Source: Marivirga arenosa
GTDB lineage: Bacteria; Bacteroidota; Bacteroidia; Cytophagales; Cyclobacteriaceae
Direction: 5' to 3'
Assembly (NCBI RefSeq): GCF_030503875.2
Contig: NZ_CP129968.2
Location: forward strand, 2,010,001 to 2,074,000
DNA: 64,000 bases
Under the pieces are notes generated by a model. The model saw nothing but the letters and a program-made list of their open reading frames with translations. It was not told the origin of the DNA and searched no databases. Shown piece after piece: positions 39,235 to 48,198 of this stretch. A program made the translations under genes and the position numbers. Numbering within the stretch: position 1 is the first letter of the stretch; the number at the start of each line of letters is the position of its first letter.

Positions 39235-40116
39235 TTAAACTTGAATCGACTCAAAGTTTGTAACTTTTGTGACTTTCTTACTTTGAATCCTTATATAAAC
39301 AAAAACTATCCCAAAAATAATTCCACAAACTGTAGCCATCGATCCTGCAATTGAAGCATTTAGCGCAACAGCCAGGTAATATCCGAAAAAAGCACTTAAA
39401 AAACCAATAAGACAGGTTAACCAAATCATAGTTTTCAACCTTTTACTGATCAGATAAGCAGTAGCAGCAGGAGCAATTAAAAAGGCAACTACAAGTATAG
39501 CACCCACTGATTCAAAAGAAGCTACCGTAGTGAAAGATACAAAAGCCATCAATAAATAATTCCAAAGCGTTGCGGATATCCCTAATGCCACAGCATATTC
39601 AGGATCAAATGAGGTGATTTTTAACTGTTTATAGCCTATTGTTACAAATAGAATGACAAATAATAGTACAGTCCCAATTAAATAAATAGCTTCTGGTCCT
39701 ATGTCTCGACCAGAAGCTAATATAATAGTATCAAGCGGAACATAGGCAATTTCACCATATAAAACACATTCCTGATCTAAATCAACTTGGCCTGTAAAGG
39801 CTGAAATTAAAATTACGCCAATTGCAAATAACCATGTGAAAGTGACCCCAATAGAAGCATCCGTTTGCAGCTTTCCTTTTTTATGTAGGAATTCTATCAA
39901 AATAGTTGTAAGGACACCCAGAGTCCCAGCTCCCAGAAGCATGGTAACTGAGTCTCTACTTCCAGACCATAAAAAAGCCAATACAATACCTGGTAAAATT
40001 GCATGAGAAATAGCATCACCTACCATGGCCATTTTTCTTAATATAAGAAAGCAACCTAGTATTCCGCAAGCTATGGCTACTAATGTACCTGTTAATATGA
40101 TATAAAAATCAGACAT
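39235..40116 (-). CDS. Metal ABC transporter permease (second permease, TroD/MntD-like)
   Basis: The 293-residue protein has eight or nine membrane helices and the ABC-3 family pattern (GCFLILRKMAMVGDAISHAILPG at the N-terminus, with the conserved DAISH). It pairs with the other permease at 40770 and the ATPase at 42064, as in troABCD of spirochaetes. Likely substrates are manganese, zinc or iron(II). The azurin gene lies 37 bases upstream of its start. Confidence 0.9.
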   Translation of the reverse strand: MSDFYIILTGTLVAIACGILGCFLILRKMAMVGDAISHAILPGIVLAFLWSGSRDSVTMLLGAGTLGVLTTILIEFLHKKGKLQTDASIGVTFTWLFAIGVILISAFTGQVDLDQECVLYGEIAYVPLDTIILASGRDIGPEAIYLIGTVLLFVILFVTIGYKQLKITSFDPEYAVALGISATLWNYLLMAFVSFTTVASFESVGAILVVAFLIAPAATAYLISKRLKTMIWLTCLIGFLSAFFGYYLAVALNASIAGSMATVCGIIFGIVFVYIRIQSKKVTKVTNFESIQV

Positions 40117-40153
40117 TTATTCAGTTTATAATGGCTATTTGTAGTCCTATAAT

Positions 40154-40702
40154 TTATTCAACTATAAACTTACCCTGCATAATCATGGCATGCCCTGGGA
40201 AGGAACAGATAAAATCATAAGTTCCTTTTTCCGGAGCCTCAAAGGTGATAGTAGCTTCTTCACCACCGCCTAACATTTTTGTATTGGCAATTACTTGATC
40301 GGCTAAGCTTTCAGGAATGTAATCATTATCTTTAGCAGAAGATGCTTTTTGGCTAAATTGCATGATGCTGGCTTCAGGTTTTAATAAAACCCAATTATGC
40401 CCCATTTGATCTTTAGGTAATTGCCCCACATGCTTAAGTGTTAACTCTACTGTTGAACCTGCTTTAACGGTCATTTCATCCAAATTGTATTGCATTTGGT
40501 CATCAGCTTCGATTACAATTTTAATGATCTCTTCTTCCTCAGTCACTTCAGTCTTTTCTTTCTTTTCAGCTTCTTTCTGCATGATTTCTTTTGAAGTCAT
40601 TTGGTTTTCATCTGATGAAGCTTGTTCTGTCTCTTGGTTTCCGCCACATGAAAGAAATAAAGAGACTGTTAAAATGCTAAGTGTAATTTTTAAGTAATTC
40701 AT
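40154..40702 (-). CDS. Azurin-family blue copper lipoprotein
   Basis: The 182-residue protein begins with a lipoprotein signal (LSILTVSLFLSCGG, cysteine at about 19), then a charged Glu/Lys linker (about 25-60), then an azurin domain. Copper ligands are visible: histidine in MGHNWVL, cysteine and histidine in FICSFPGH, and methionine in GHAMIMQG. Azurins carry electrons in the periplasm. Finding one between two metal-permease genes is unusual. A 23-base imperfect palindrome lies 28 bases before its start. Confidence 0.9.
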   Translation of the reverse strand: MNYLKITLSILTVSLFLSCGGNQETEQASSDENQMTSKEIMQKEAEKKEKTEVTEEEEIIKIVIEADDQMQYNLDEMTVKAGSTVELTLKHVGQLPKDQMGHNWVLLKPEASIMQFSQKASSAKDNDYIPESLADQVIANTKMLGGGEEATITFEAPEKGTYDFICSFPGHAMIMQGKFIVE

Positions 40703-40730
40703 ATTTTTAATTATTATTATTTATGTATAA

Positions 40731-40753
40731 TTAAATCGATAGATCGAATTTAA
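40731..40753. promoter_or_regulatory. Imperfect palindrome upstream of azurin gene
   Basis: The arms TTAAATCGAT and ATCGAATTTAA form a near-perfect inverted repeat with one bulged base. It lies 28 bases before the azurin start and after the stop of the upstream permease gene. It could be an operator or mRNA hairpin. No protein can be assigned from sequence. Confidence 0.4.
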
Positions 40754-40769
40754 TGTTTTAAAACCAACC

Positions 40770-42062
40770 TTAATTGTATGGTATTTTCGAATTATGAGGG
40801 TCAACCTCAGGATACCCTAATTTTTCTTCTAATCTTTTTTCTAATTCTGGTGTAATTAGATGTTCTATGGTGTCTGCATCTTCATGTACATGATCAGGTG
40901 CAATTCTCAAATATTCAGTTAAATATAATTCCCATAGCCTGTGAAGCTTTACAAGTCTGGCAGCCTTTCTTTGGCCGTAATCAGATAGATAGTAACCTTT
41001 TGAGGTTTTGTTTAAATAGCCTTGTCTTTTTAAGCGAGCCAGAATTCTTTTCATTAATTTGATTGCGTAATATCTTTTCTCTCTTAACTTTTCAATTGAT
41101 TTTGGTTCGCCAAAAGATTCTTCCTTTTCCGCAATTTGATGAAATGCTTTTAAAATATTTTCATCTTGAATTTGCCTTCTGTTTTTAGTCTGCTGCCAAA
41201 GTCTGGAGATGTAGCCTTTTTTAGGAGCAAACATTATTGATATTATAGCACTAATGGACAATACCATTACTACCCATGGGCCAGTTGGCATATTAGGGGC
41301 TATGTAGCTAATAAAAGCACCAGATACTCCTGAAAAGCCTCCAATAATGGCGGCTAATATCATGATTAAGGAAAGGCTCCCTGACCAATATTTGGCTGCA
41401 GCTGTAGGAGTAATCAGTAATGCTGCCATTAATACCACTCCAACTGCTTGAATTCCTGTCACTACGGCCAGTACGGTTAAAGAGCTTAATAAAAACTCAA
41501 TCCATTTTACTGGTAGACCGATTGATTTTGCAAAATCTTTATCATAGGTAATTAGTTTTAATTCTTTATAAAAAAGTATAATCATTAAAATTAGTACAAG
41601 GCTAATGGCAGAGAAAATAATAACATCTTGAGCCAACATGCTAGCAGCTTTACCAAATAGAAATGAGTCTAATCCGGTTTGAGCGGCATTCCCGCTCTGC
41701 TGAATATAAGTGAGCAGCATAATCCCAACACCAAAAAAAACGGATAATATTAAACCTATAGCAGTATCCTCTTTGATTTTTGATTTTTTAGTAATGTAAT
41801 CAACTGCTAATATCGATAACCATCCGGTGAAAAATGCTCCACTTATAAGTAATAAATAGTTTTTTGTGCCACTTAAAATAAAAGCTAAACAAACGCCAGG
41901 TAAAATAGAATGGGCAATGGCGTCACCAATCAAAGCTTTTTTTCTGAAAAAAGTAAATACTCCAACAATGGCAGCCGCAGCGCCCAATATGATGGTTCCT
42001 AATGATACGTAGATTACGTTAGCATCATTAAATTCAAAAAAGCTTATTGCGTTCTCCCACAT
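40770..42062 (-). CDS. Metal ABC permease fused to DtxR-like domain
   Basis: The 430-residue protein has an ABC-3 permease part (about 1-280, eight or nine helices, with KKALIGDAIAHSILPG) followed by a soluble tail of about 140 residues. The tail resembles the DNA-binding and dimerisation parts of DtxR/MntR regulators: a winged-helix region (YYAIKLMKRILARLKRQGYL) then HRLWELYLTEYL, DHVHEDADTIEH and the PEVDPHNSKIP segment, as in the free DtxR at 43771. The tail may sense cytoplasmic metal and gate transport. It starts 1 base after the ATPase gene stop. Confidence 0.88.
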   Translation of the reverse strand: MWENAISFFEFNDANVIYVSLGTIILGAAAAIVGVFTFFRKKALIGDAIAHSILPGVCLAFILSGTKNYLLLISGAFFTGWLSILAVDYITKKSKIKEDTAIGLILSVFFGVGIMLLTYIQQSGNAAQTGLDSFLFGKAASMLAQDVIIFSAISLVLILMIILFYKELKLITYDKDFAKSIGLPVKWIEFLLSSLTVLAVVTGIQAVGVVLMAALLITPTAAAKYWSGSLSLIMILAAIIGGFSGVSGAFISYIAPNMPTGPWVVMVLSISAIISIMFAPKKGYISRLWQQTKNRRQIQDENILKAFHQIAEKEESFGEPKSIEKLREKRYYAIKLMKRILARLKRQGYLNKTSKGYYLSDYGQRKAARLVKLHRLWELYLTEYLRIAPDHVHEDADTIEHLITPELEKRLEEKLGYPEVDPHNSKIPYN

Positions 42063-42063
42063 A

Positions 42064-42849
42064 TTATTCTCTGTTTGGAAATCTGTGTTTTTGTATCAAA
42101 TCACTGATTTCAGTGAGTAGGGTTAATTTTCCACCATAGGTCTCTTGTAGTAATTCGGGAGTAAATGCTTCGTTAATCTTCCCTGAAGCCACCAACCTCA
42201 TGTTTAATAAGATAATCCAATCAAAGTATTTAGCAACGGATTGAAGGTCATGATGAACTACAATAACAGTTTTGTTTTGAGCAGACATTTCACCTAGCAA
42301 TTCAATGATAGCTTTTTCTGTTGCAGCATCTACACCCGCAAAAGGCTCATCCATAAAATATATATCAGCTTGCTGAGCCAGTGCTCTTGCAAGAAATACT
42401 CTTTGCTGCTGTCCGCCTGATAACTGAGATATTTGACGATCTTTAAATCCATCCATCCCTACTTTTCTCAAGCTATCCATCACAATTTCTTTATCTGCTT
42501 TTTTGGGTCTGTTGAATAAGCCTAGTTGCCCATATCTTCCCATCATTACAACCTCATAAACAGAAGTTGGGAAATCCCAGTCTACGCTTTCCCTTTGAGG
42601 TACATAGCTAATCTTGTGGCGCATTTCCTCCAAAGGCTTACCATTTATTTGGATGTAGCCACTATTGAGCGGTAGTAAACCCATAATGGCTTTTAATAAG
42701 GTAGATTTACCCGCTCCATTAGGTCCAATGATCCCTATGAGTTGACCTTCAGGTAAACTTAGGTCTACATCCCACAAAACAGGCTTTCGCTCATATGCCA
42801 CTGAAAGATCATGTATTTCAATTATTGGATTATCAACTTGTCTGATCAT
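42064..42849 (-). CDS. Metal ABC transporter ATP-binding protein
   Basis: The 261-residue ATPase has Walker A (GPNGAGKST), the signature LSGGQQQRV, Walker B (IYFMDEPFAGVD) and the switch histidine in VVHHDL. It fits the MntB/ZnuC/TroB group. Its start shares one base with the stop of the substrate-binding gene and it lies one base from the permease fusion, so the three are coupled. Confidence 0.93.
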   Translation of the reverse strand: MIRQVDNPIIEIHDLSVAYERKPVLWDVDLSLPEGQLIGIIGPNGAGKSTLLKAIMGLLPLNSGYIQINGKPLEEMRHKISYVPQRESVDWDFPTSVYEVVMMGRYGQLGLFNRPKKADKEIVMDSLRKVGMDGFKDRQISQLSGGQQQRVFLARALAQQADIYFMDEPFAGVDAATEKAIIELLGEMSAQNKTVIVVHHDLQSVAKYFDWIILLNMRLVASGKINEAFTPELLQETYGGKLTLLTEISDLIQKHRFPNRE

Positions 42850-43790
42850 TATTTGCTTTCTTTTGAGATTCTGGATAATCCTTCAACTATTTTTTCAACA
42901 TTGGAATGAACCATTCCTAAATAAGTGCCTTCAAATGTTCCTTCTTCTCCCATAGCATCAGAGTATAAACTGCCGCCAATCACTACATCATGTCCTTTAC
43001 TTTTGCAGCCTTCCAGCACTGCTTTTATAGCTTTTTCAGAAACAGAGGTTTCTGTAAATATGGCTGGGATTTCATTTTCGGTTATGAACTCTACTAAATT
43101 ACTAACATCTCTAAGGCCAAATTCAGATAAAGTTGATATACCCTGAAGGCCACGCACCTCAATGTTATAAGCGCGCCCAAAATAAGCGAATGCATCATGA
43201 GCGGTTACTAATACTCTTTTACTATCGGGTATATCTTTAAGTTTTTGAGAAACAGCTTCATTTAAACTGTCCAAAGAGTGAATATATTGATCAGTATTTT
43301 TCTGGTAATAATTTTGATTGCTACTGTCATATTGGATCAATTTTTTACTCAAGAGGGTAGAGGCCTTTTTCCATAAATTAACATCAAACCATATGTGCGG
43401 ATCGTATGCTCCTTGGAACTCAGTATTGTTAATAAATGATTCTTTATTTAACAACTCAGCCATGGCAATTACAGTTTTTCTATTTTTTAACTTTTCTAAG
43501 ATTTCACCCATTTTGCCTTCAAGGAAAAGTCCGTTATAAATGATGATGTCAGCGGCTTGCAATTTTTTTAAATCACCTTGTGTAGCTTTATATAAATGAG
43601 GGTCTACACCGGGTCCCATTAAAGCTTCTATTTTTGCTTTGTCACCTATTATATTTTTGGCTGCATCCTTAATCATTCCGGTTGTACAAACAATGTAAGT
43701 TTGCTCATTTTTCTCGCTAGGCTGACTGCATGAAAAGGCTAAAAATATAAATGAAATTATGAGTGAATATTTAGTGAGTGACCAATACAT
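42849..43790 (-). CDS. Metal ABC transporter substrate-binding lipoprotein (TroA/ZnuA-like)
   Basis: The protein of about 313 residues begins at the ATG at 43790 with a lipoprotein signal (LIISFIFLAFSCSQ). It contains the four expected metal-ligand sites: VDPHLYKA, DPHIWFDV, TAHDAFAYF and LYSDAMGEEG. There is no long histidine-rich loop of the kind seen in many zinc-specific ZnuA proteins, which leans towards manganese or iron. The start overlaps the DtxR gene by 20 bases; the longer frame from 43835 is unlikely because it would bury the signal peptide. Confidence 0.9.
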   Translation of the reverse strand: MYWSLTKYSLIISFIFLAFSCSQPSEKNEQTYIVCTTGMIKDAAKNIIGDKAKIEALMGPGVDPHLYKATQGDLKKLQAADIIIYNGLFLEGKMGEILEKLKNRKTVIAMAELLNKESFINNTEFQGAYDPHIWFDVNLWKKASTLLSKKLIQYDSSNQNYYQKNTDQYIHSLDSLNEAVSQKLKDIPDSKRVLVTAHDAFAYFGRAYNIEVRGLQGISTLSEFGLRDVSNLVEFITENEIPAIFTETSVSEKAIKAVLEGCKSKGHDVVIGGSLYSDAMGEEGTFEGTYLGMVHSNVEKIVEGLSRISKESK

Positions 43791-44433
43791 TTTCTGCAAC
43801 TTCTTTACTGATGAATAATTTATTTTTTCCGTCAACTAGAATTTCCATTGAGCCATCGAACTCAACTTTTTCAGTGACTTTAGTTTTCGCTCCTAAGTAA
43901 ATCCCTATACGATCAAGATGTTGTAAAAACATTGAATTTGTATCTTTCACGGCTACTACAATTCCATCACCAGAGAGCTCAACTTCTGCAAGAGGTACTT
44001 GAGGTTTTTCTTTGAATAATCCATTTTCGTCTGGAATAGGATCTCCGTGTGGATCGAACTTTGGATGACCCAAAAATTCATCTAATCTTTGGATGAGTAG
44101 GGGGGATTTTATGTGCTCTAATTGCTCTGCAATTTCATGGACTTGGTCCCAATTGAACTTCAATTTTTCCACTAAAAATACTTCCCAAAGTCTATGTTTT
44201 CTTATGACTTGTAAAGCTGCAGTTTTACCTTTTTCTGATATTTTCACTCCCTGATATTTTCGGTAGACTACCATTTCTTTTTCTGACAGTCTTCTCAACA
44301 TGTCAGAAACGGAGGCAGCTTTTGTTTCCATTTCTTCAGCAATCGCATTAGTGGTTACATCTTGCTCACCAGCATTAGAAAGGTGGTATACAGCTTTTAG
44401 GTAGTTCTCTTCAGCAAAACTTAATTTCTTCAT
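43771..44433 (-). CDS. DtxR-family metal-dependent regulator (TroR/MntR-like)
   Basis: The 220-residue protein has an N-terminal winged helix (AEENYLKAVYHLS, ETKAASVSDMLRRLSEK), a metal-binding dimer domain (HRLWEVFLVEKL, HEIAEQLEHI, LDEFLGHPKFDPHGDPIPD) and a C-terminal FeoA/SH3-like domain (about 145-215). It is the first gene of the metal operon and should bind DNA when loaded with manganese or iron, shutting the operon. A possible operator lies 36 bases upstream. Confidence 0.92.
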   Translation of the reverse strand: MKKLSFAEENYLKAVYHLSNAGEQDVTTNAIAEEMETKAASVSDMLRRLSEKEMVVYRKYQGVKISEKGKTAALQVIRKHRLWEVFLVEKLKFNWDQVHEIAEQLEHIKSPLLIQRLDEFLGHPKFDPHGDPIPDENGLFKEKPQVPLAEVELSGDGIVVAVKDTNSMFLQHLDRIGIYLGAKTKVTEKVEFDGSMEILVDGKNKLFISKEVAENVLVTH

Positions 44434-44468
44434 TTATTAGCTATAATTTCATGCAAGGTAAAATAAAA

Positions 44469-44482
44469 TTAGGGTAATCTAA
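44469..44482. promoter_or_regulatory. Putative DtxR-type operator
   Basis: TTAGGGTAATCTAA is an imperfect inverted repeat (outer TTAG/CTAA arms, TA centre) resembling half-sites of DtxR/MntR boxes. It lies 36 bases before the regulator's start codon, where a repressor would block transcription. The match to the family is by eye. Confidence 0.5.
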
Positions 44483-44563
44483 AAATATTTTATATAAATT
44501 TATAACATTCGTTTTTAAAGGAATTAAAGGTGATTTTAACAGTGTTTAGATTTGTCTAAAAAA

Positions 44564-45694
44564 TTATTTAGTTATTATTTTTTCAATGAAGTTCACTAAT
44601 TTCTTTTCTTCAATTATCCATTCTATTTCTTTTCCTGGAGCTTGTACGTAAAAGCTTTTCTTATCTAATTGATCCTTTAGCTCATTTTTAGTTGGTGAGT
44701 TAAAATCAATAGAAACTGAAGCAGGGTATTGAGATAGGAAATTAGCCCAATTTGCATTCTTAGGTATAATCATAGGTATTCCTAATGCTATGCAATCATA
44801 TATCTTTGTCGGGAATCTATCCTTTAAATTTGGGTTTAGTTGGTAGGGAAGCAGGGCCATATCCGCTTTCTTGCTTACTTCAATTATATCTTGTTGAGGT
44901 ATTGGTTTATTTTCTATTCTGTCATTTATGAAGCTTAGGTTTTTAATTGAATTTTGAATCTTTTCAAGATATTGATTGTCAGCAGAATATCCAATAATAT
45001 CTAAAGTGACATTGTAACTGTTTTTATTGAGGTATTTACAATACTCTATGCCTTCTAATGTACCATATTCTCTACCAAGTGTACCTGAAATTACTAAATT
45101 AATAGGATGGTTTGGAATGATATGTATTGGCTTGTATTCAGTTTTAACAGGTAATATGCTTTTGTTTAAAACTGTGATATAGTTTTGATTGTCAATAAAT
45201 TCTAATTGCTTTTCATATACCTCTTCTGCCAATAGATAGCCGCTAGTGAAGTATTTACTAAGATTTTCTATAGTTGATAAATAGGTACTAATTAGCCGTT
45301 TTTTTATTGCAGAGTATAGAGTACTATATTTCACATTTAATTGATAATTCTCTTGTACATCATATATAATTTTAGTGCCAAATAATATTTTGATAATCAT
45401 CATAACTGGCAGTAATTCAGGTGTGTTAACGATTATGAGTTTAGGTTTTAATTCAATGTATTTTTTCAGGACTTTTATAGGAGCAAAAAGTCTTGAAATT
45501 GAATTTCTTTTGAATTTAAAAAGTGGATGAAGTGAAATATTTTTCTCTTTGGCTTTCATTTTTGAATCAAAGCCTATGATATTTACTTCATATTTATTTG
45601 TTTGCGCAAGTGATTTTCCAATCTTATGGTAAGAGCGAACATCATCAGCCGGTTTTAAAACTGAAACAATAAGTATTTTTATTTTATCATCCAC
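44564..45694 (-). CDS. Glycosyltransferase (GT4-like)
   Basis: The 376-residue protein has a GT-B layout: an N-terminal half with PADDVRSYHKIGKSL and LIIVNTPELLPV, and a C-terminal half with LVISGTLGREYGTLEGI and a late ADMALLPYQ followed by FPTKIYDCIALGIP, the usual nucleotide-sugar region. It probably adds a sugar to a surface glycan. It is divergent from dapD, with only 22 bases between the two start codons. Confidence 0.84.
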   Translation of the reverse strand: MDDKIKILIVSVLKPADDVRSYHKIGKSLAQTNKYEVNIIGFDSKMKAKEKNISLHPLFKFKRNSISRLFAPIKVLKKYIELKPKLIIVNTPELLPVMMIIKILFGTKIIYDVQENYQLNVKYSTLYSAIKKRLISTYLSTIENLSKYFTSGYLLAEEVYEKQLEFIDNQNYITVLNKSILPVKTEYKPIHIIPNHPINLVISGTLGREYGTLEGIEYCKYLNKNSYNVTLDIIGYSADNQYLEKIQNSIKNLSFINDRIENKPIPQQDIIEVSKKADMALLPYQLNPNLKDRFPTKIYDCIALGIPMIIPKNANWANFLSQYPASVSIDFNSPTKNELKDQLDKKSFYVQAPGKEIEWIIEEKKLVNFIEKIITK

Positions 45695-45716
45695 AGATTA
45701 AAGATATAAACAGAAA

Positions 45717-46532
45717 ATGGAATTTAAAGAATTTATAGAAAAGGCATGGGACAACAGGGAGTTGTTAAAAGATAAGGACACACAAATTGCAGTTAAGACA
45801 ATAGTAGAAGAATTAGACCATGGAAAAATCAGAGTTGCTGAACCTGATGGCAATGGTAATTGGACAGTAAATGAGTGGGTTAAAAAAGCAGTTATCTTAT
45901 ACTTCCCTCTTCAAAAAATGCAATCTATAAATGTTGGGCCTTTCGAATTCCATGATAAAATAAAACTTAAAAAAGGCTATGAAAAATTAGGCGTAAGGGT
46001 AGTGCCACATGCTATTGCTCGTTATGGTTCTTTTGTAAATGAAGGGGTTGTGATGATGCCATCTTATGTAAATATTGGAGCGTATGTTGATAGCGGAACA
46101 ATGGTAGATACTTGGGCAACTGTTGGAAGTTGTGCTCAAATTGGTAAAAACGTTCACCTTAGTGGTGGTGTAGGAATAGGTGGGGTTTTGGAACCTGTTC
46201 AAGCAGCTCCTGTTATAGTAGAAGACAATGCTTTTATCGGTTCAAGATGTATAATTGTTGAAGGGGTTAGAATTGGAAAAGAAGCAGTGCTTGGAGCTAA
46301 TGTTACCTTAACTGCTAGCTCAAAAATCATTGACGTTACCGGAGATAAACCAGTTGAATATACTGGATATGTTCCAGAGAGATCCGTGGTAATTCCTGGC
46401 TCTTTTACTAAGAAATTTCCAGCTGGAGAATACCAAGTTCCTTGTGCTTTAATAATTGGACAAAGAAAAGAAAGCACTGATAAGAAGACCTCTTTGAATG
46501 CGGCATTAAGAGAAAATAATGTAGCTGTTTAA
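45717..46532 (+). CDS. dapD: 2,3,4,5-tetrahydropyridine-2,6-dicarboxylate N-succinyltransferase
   Basis: The 271-residue protein has the size and left-handed beta-helix hexapeptide repeats of DapD (GAYVDSGTMVDTWATVGSCAQ, GGVGIGGVLEPVQAAPV). It converts tetrahydrodipicolinate to the N-succinyl form, an early step of lysine and diaminopimelate synthesis. The N-terminal EFIEKAWDNRELL fits the family. The start is 22 bases from the divergent glycosyltransferase start. Confidence 0.95.
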   Translation: MEFKEFIEKAWDNRELLKDKDTQIAVKTIVEELDHGKIRVAEPDGNGNWTVNEWVKKAVILYFPLQKMQSINVGPFEFHDKIKLKKGYEKLGVRVVPHAIARYGSFVNEGVVMMPSYVNIGAYVDSGTMVDTWATVGSCAQIGKNVHLSGGVGIGGVLEPVQAAPVIVEDNAFIGSRCIIVEGVRIGKEAVLGANVTLTASSKIIDVTGDKPVEYTGYVPERSVVIPGSFTKKFPAGEYQVPCALIIGQRKESTDKKTSLNAALRENNVAV

Positions 46533-46575
46533 TCGTTAGTTTTACATTTGGCATTTTATTTGAGTAGGTGTTTAT

Positions 46576-47427
46576 ATGAAGAAGTTGATTTTATTTTGCT
46601 TTGTAAACTTTATAGTGTTTTCTGTTTTCAGTCAAAAAGGATATGAAGACCTATTTACAGAAATTCCAACAGAGGATTTTCCAGTTATAAAGGATATTCC
46701 TTTTGAGCCTGGAGAGGAAATTGAATATAAAATCTATTATAGTTTTTTTACTGTAGGTAAGGGCCAACTTAAAGTTCATAAAAACCCATATAAAATAAAT
46801 AATAGAGCGGCATACAAAGTTGATGTTAGAGCCAAAACTACAGGTATGGTAGATTGGGTAGCGAAGATTGATGATCATTGGGGAGGTTACATAGATACCG
46901 CTTCATTAGTACCACACATGGCTTATCGAAATATAAAAGAAGGTAAGTATAGAAAAAATGAAGTGGTAAAATATGACCATAATTCTCAGATGTTAGAAAT
47001 TAAAAGTATGGGTAGGAAAGATTCAGCTTTTAAAGAGCCTGAGTATTATCAATTTCCTCCTCAAATAAGAGATTTAATCAGTGGTTTCGCCTACTTTAGA
47101 GCTGTCAATTTTGATACATTAATGCCTAATGATACCATTACCATCCCTGCTTTTTTTGAGGATACTTTTTACAACTTAGAGATTGTTTATTTAGGAGATG
47201 AAACCATTGAATTACCCATTGGGAAAGTTAGAGCACATAAAGTAACTCCTGTAATGCCAGAGACTAAAATATTCGATGGGGAGAACTCAATATTAGGTTG
47301 GTTTTCTGCAGATAAAAATAAGATACCTTTAAAAATTAATGCTGAGCTTTATGTGGGTTCAGGAGGTCTAGAAATCACATCCTTTAGGAAAATAAAATAT
47401 CCTATAAATTTCGATATGAGCAATTGA
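46576..47427 (+). CDS. Exported DUF3108 protein
   Basis: The 283-residue protein has a signal peptide (to about VFSQKG, residue 21) and a DUF3108 domain (FEPGEEIEYKIYYSFFTVGKG, then FPPQIRDLISGFAYFR and LPIGKVRAHKVTP). Such proteins are predicted periplasmic beta-barrel-like or lipocalin-type folds of unknown role. It begins 43 bases after dapD and may be in the same transcript. Confidence 0.85.
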   Translation: MKKLILFCFVNFIVFSVFSQKGYEDLFTEIPTEDFPVIKDIPFEPGEEIEYKIYYSFFTVGKGQLKVHKNPYKINNRAAYKVDVRAKTTGMVDWVAKIDDHWGGYIDTASLVPHMAYRNIKEGKYRKNEVVKYDHNSQMLEIKSMGRKDSAFKEPEYYQFPPQIRDLISGFAYFRAVNFDTLMPNDTITIPAFFEDTFYNLEIVYLGDETIELPIGKVRAHKVTPVMPETKIFDGENSILGWFSADKNKIPLKINAELYVGSGGLEITSFRKIKYPINFDMSN

Positions 47428-47506
47428 CATTATAACTAATTGCTCATTTCTTAGATATTCCATTCATTTCAATTAATTTCGCAGTTTTAAAATTTTAAAT
47501 CATATA

Positions 47507-48100
47507 ATGAAGAATTTATCTTTCATATTATTATTCCTTTTAATTTTTACTTCTTGTAAAGATCAAGATGCTCTAGAAAAAGCAAATTCGTTTTATAATT
47601 CAGGAGAATATAAGAAAGCGATTAAGTTTTATAATGAGCATTTAGAAATGAAGCCTTCGCATGAAATTGCTACTTATAATAGAGGGCGAGCATACGAGGA
47701 ATTAGGTGAGTTCCAGAAAGCGATATTGGATTATAAAAAAGTTATCGATATAAATCCTAGAAATGAAAATGCCTACTTGAGTTTGGGGAAGGATTATTAC
47801 CGACAAAAAGATTTTGAGAATGCTGCTTTTCAGTTTGAAAAAGCATATAAACTCAATACTAACTCATCTCAAGCGGCAACATTACTTGCCAGAGCCTATC
47901 ATAAGTCTGGAAAGGTAGAAAATGCAATGGAGTATTATGATATTGCTATTAACAATGATAACAAAAATGCCGAAGCGTATTTATATAGAGGGGCTTTGAA
48001 GATTCATTTAAATCAGTCTGGTGGATGTAATGATATTCAAATGGCAAAAAATATAGGGTATGATGGCGCAGAGGATTTATATAATAAGTATTGTAATTAA
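47507..48100 (+). CDS. Tetratricopeptide-repeat lipoprotein
   Basis: The 197-residue protein begins with a lipoprotein signal (LLFLLIFTSCKD, cysteine at about 16) followed by about four tetratricopeptide repeats (for example YNRGRAYEELGEFQKAILDY and YLSLGKDYYRQKDFENAAFQ). It ends with a short cysteine-containing segment. TPR lipoproteins act as scaffolds in the periplasm. A strong terminator follows. Confidence 0.87.
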   Translation: MKNLSFILLFLLIFTSCKDQDALEKANSFYNSGEYKKAIKFYNEHLEMKPSHEIATYNRGRAYEELGEFQKAILDYKKVIDINPRNENAYLSLGKDYYRQKDFENAAFQFEKAYKLNTNSSQAATLLARAYHKSGKVENAMEYYDIAINNDNKNAEAYLYRGALKIHLNQSGGCNDIQMAKNIGYDGAEDLYNKYCN

Positions 48101-48124
48101 GTCAGTCTTAAAATAAAATTAATA

Positions 48125-48157
48125 AAAAAGGGTAGTGATGTCACTACCTTTTTTTTG
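48125..48157 (+). terminator. Rho-independent terminator after TPR lipoprotein
   Basis: The stem GGTAGTG/CACTACC has a four-base loop and is followed by an eight-T run, 30 bases after the TPR gene stop. Confidence 0.85.
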
Positions 48158-48198
48158 ACACATCAACCAAAAAAGCAACCGAAGTTGCCTTAAAATAG

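Noticed and set aside
43791..43835. Longer start for the metal-binding lipoprotein at 43835.
   Set aside because: It would place 15 residues before the lipoprotein signal; the ATG at 43790 starts the signal directly.
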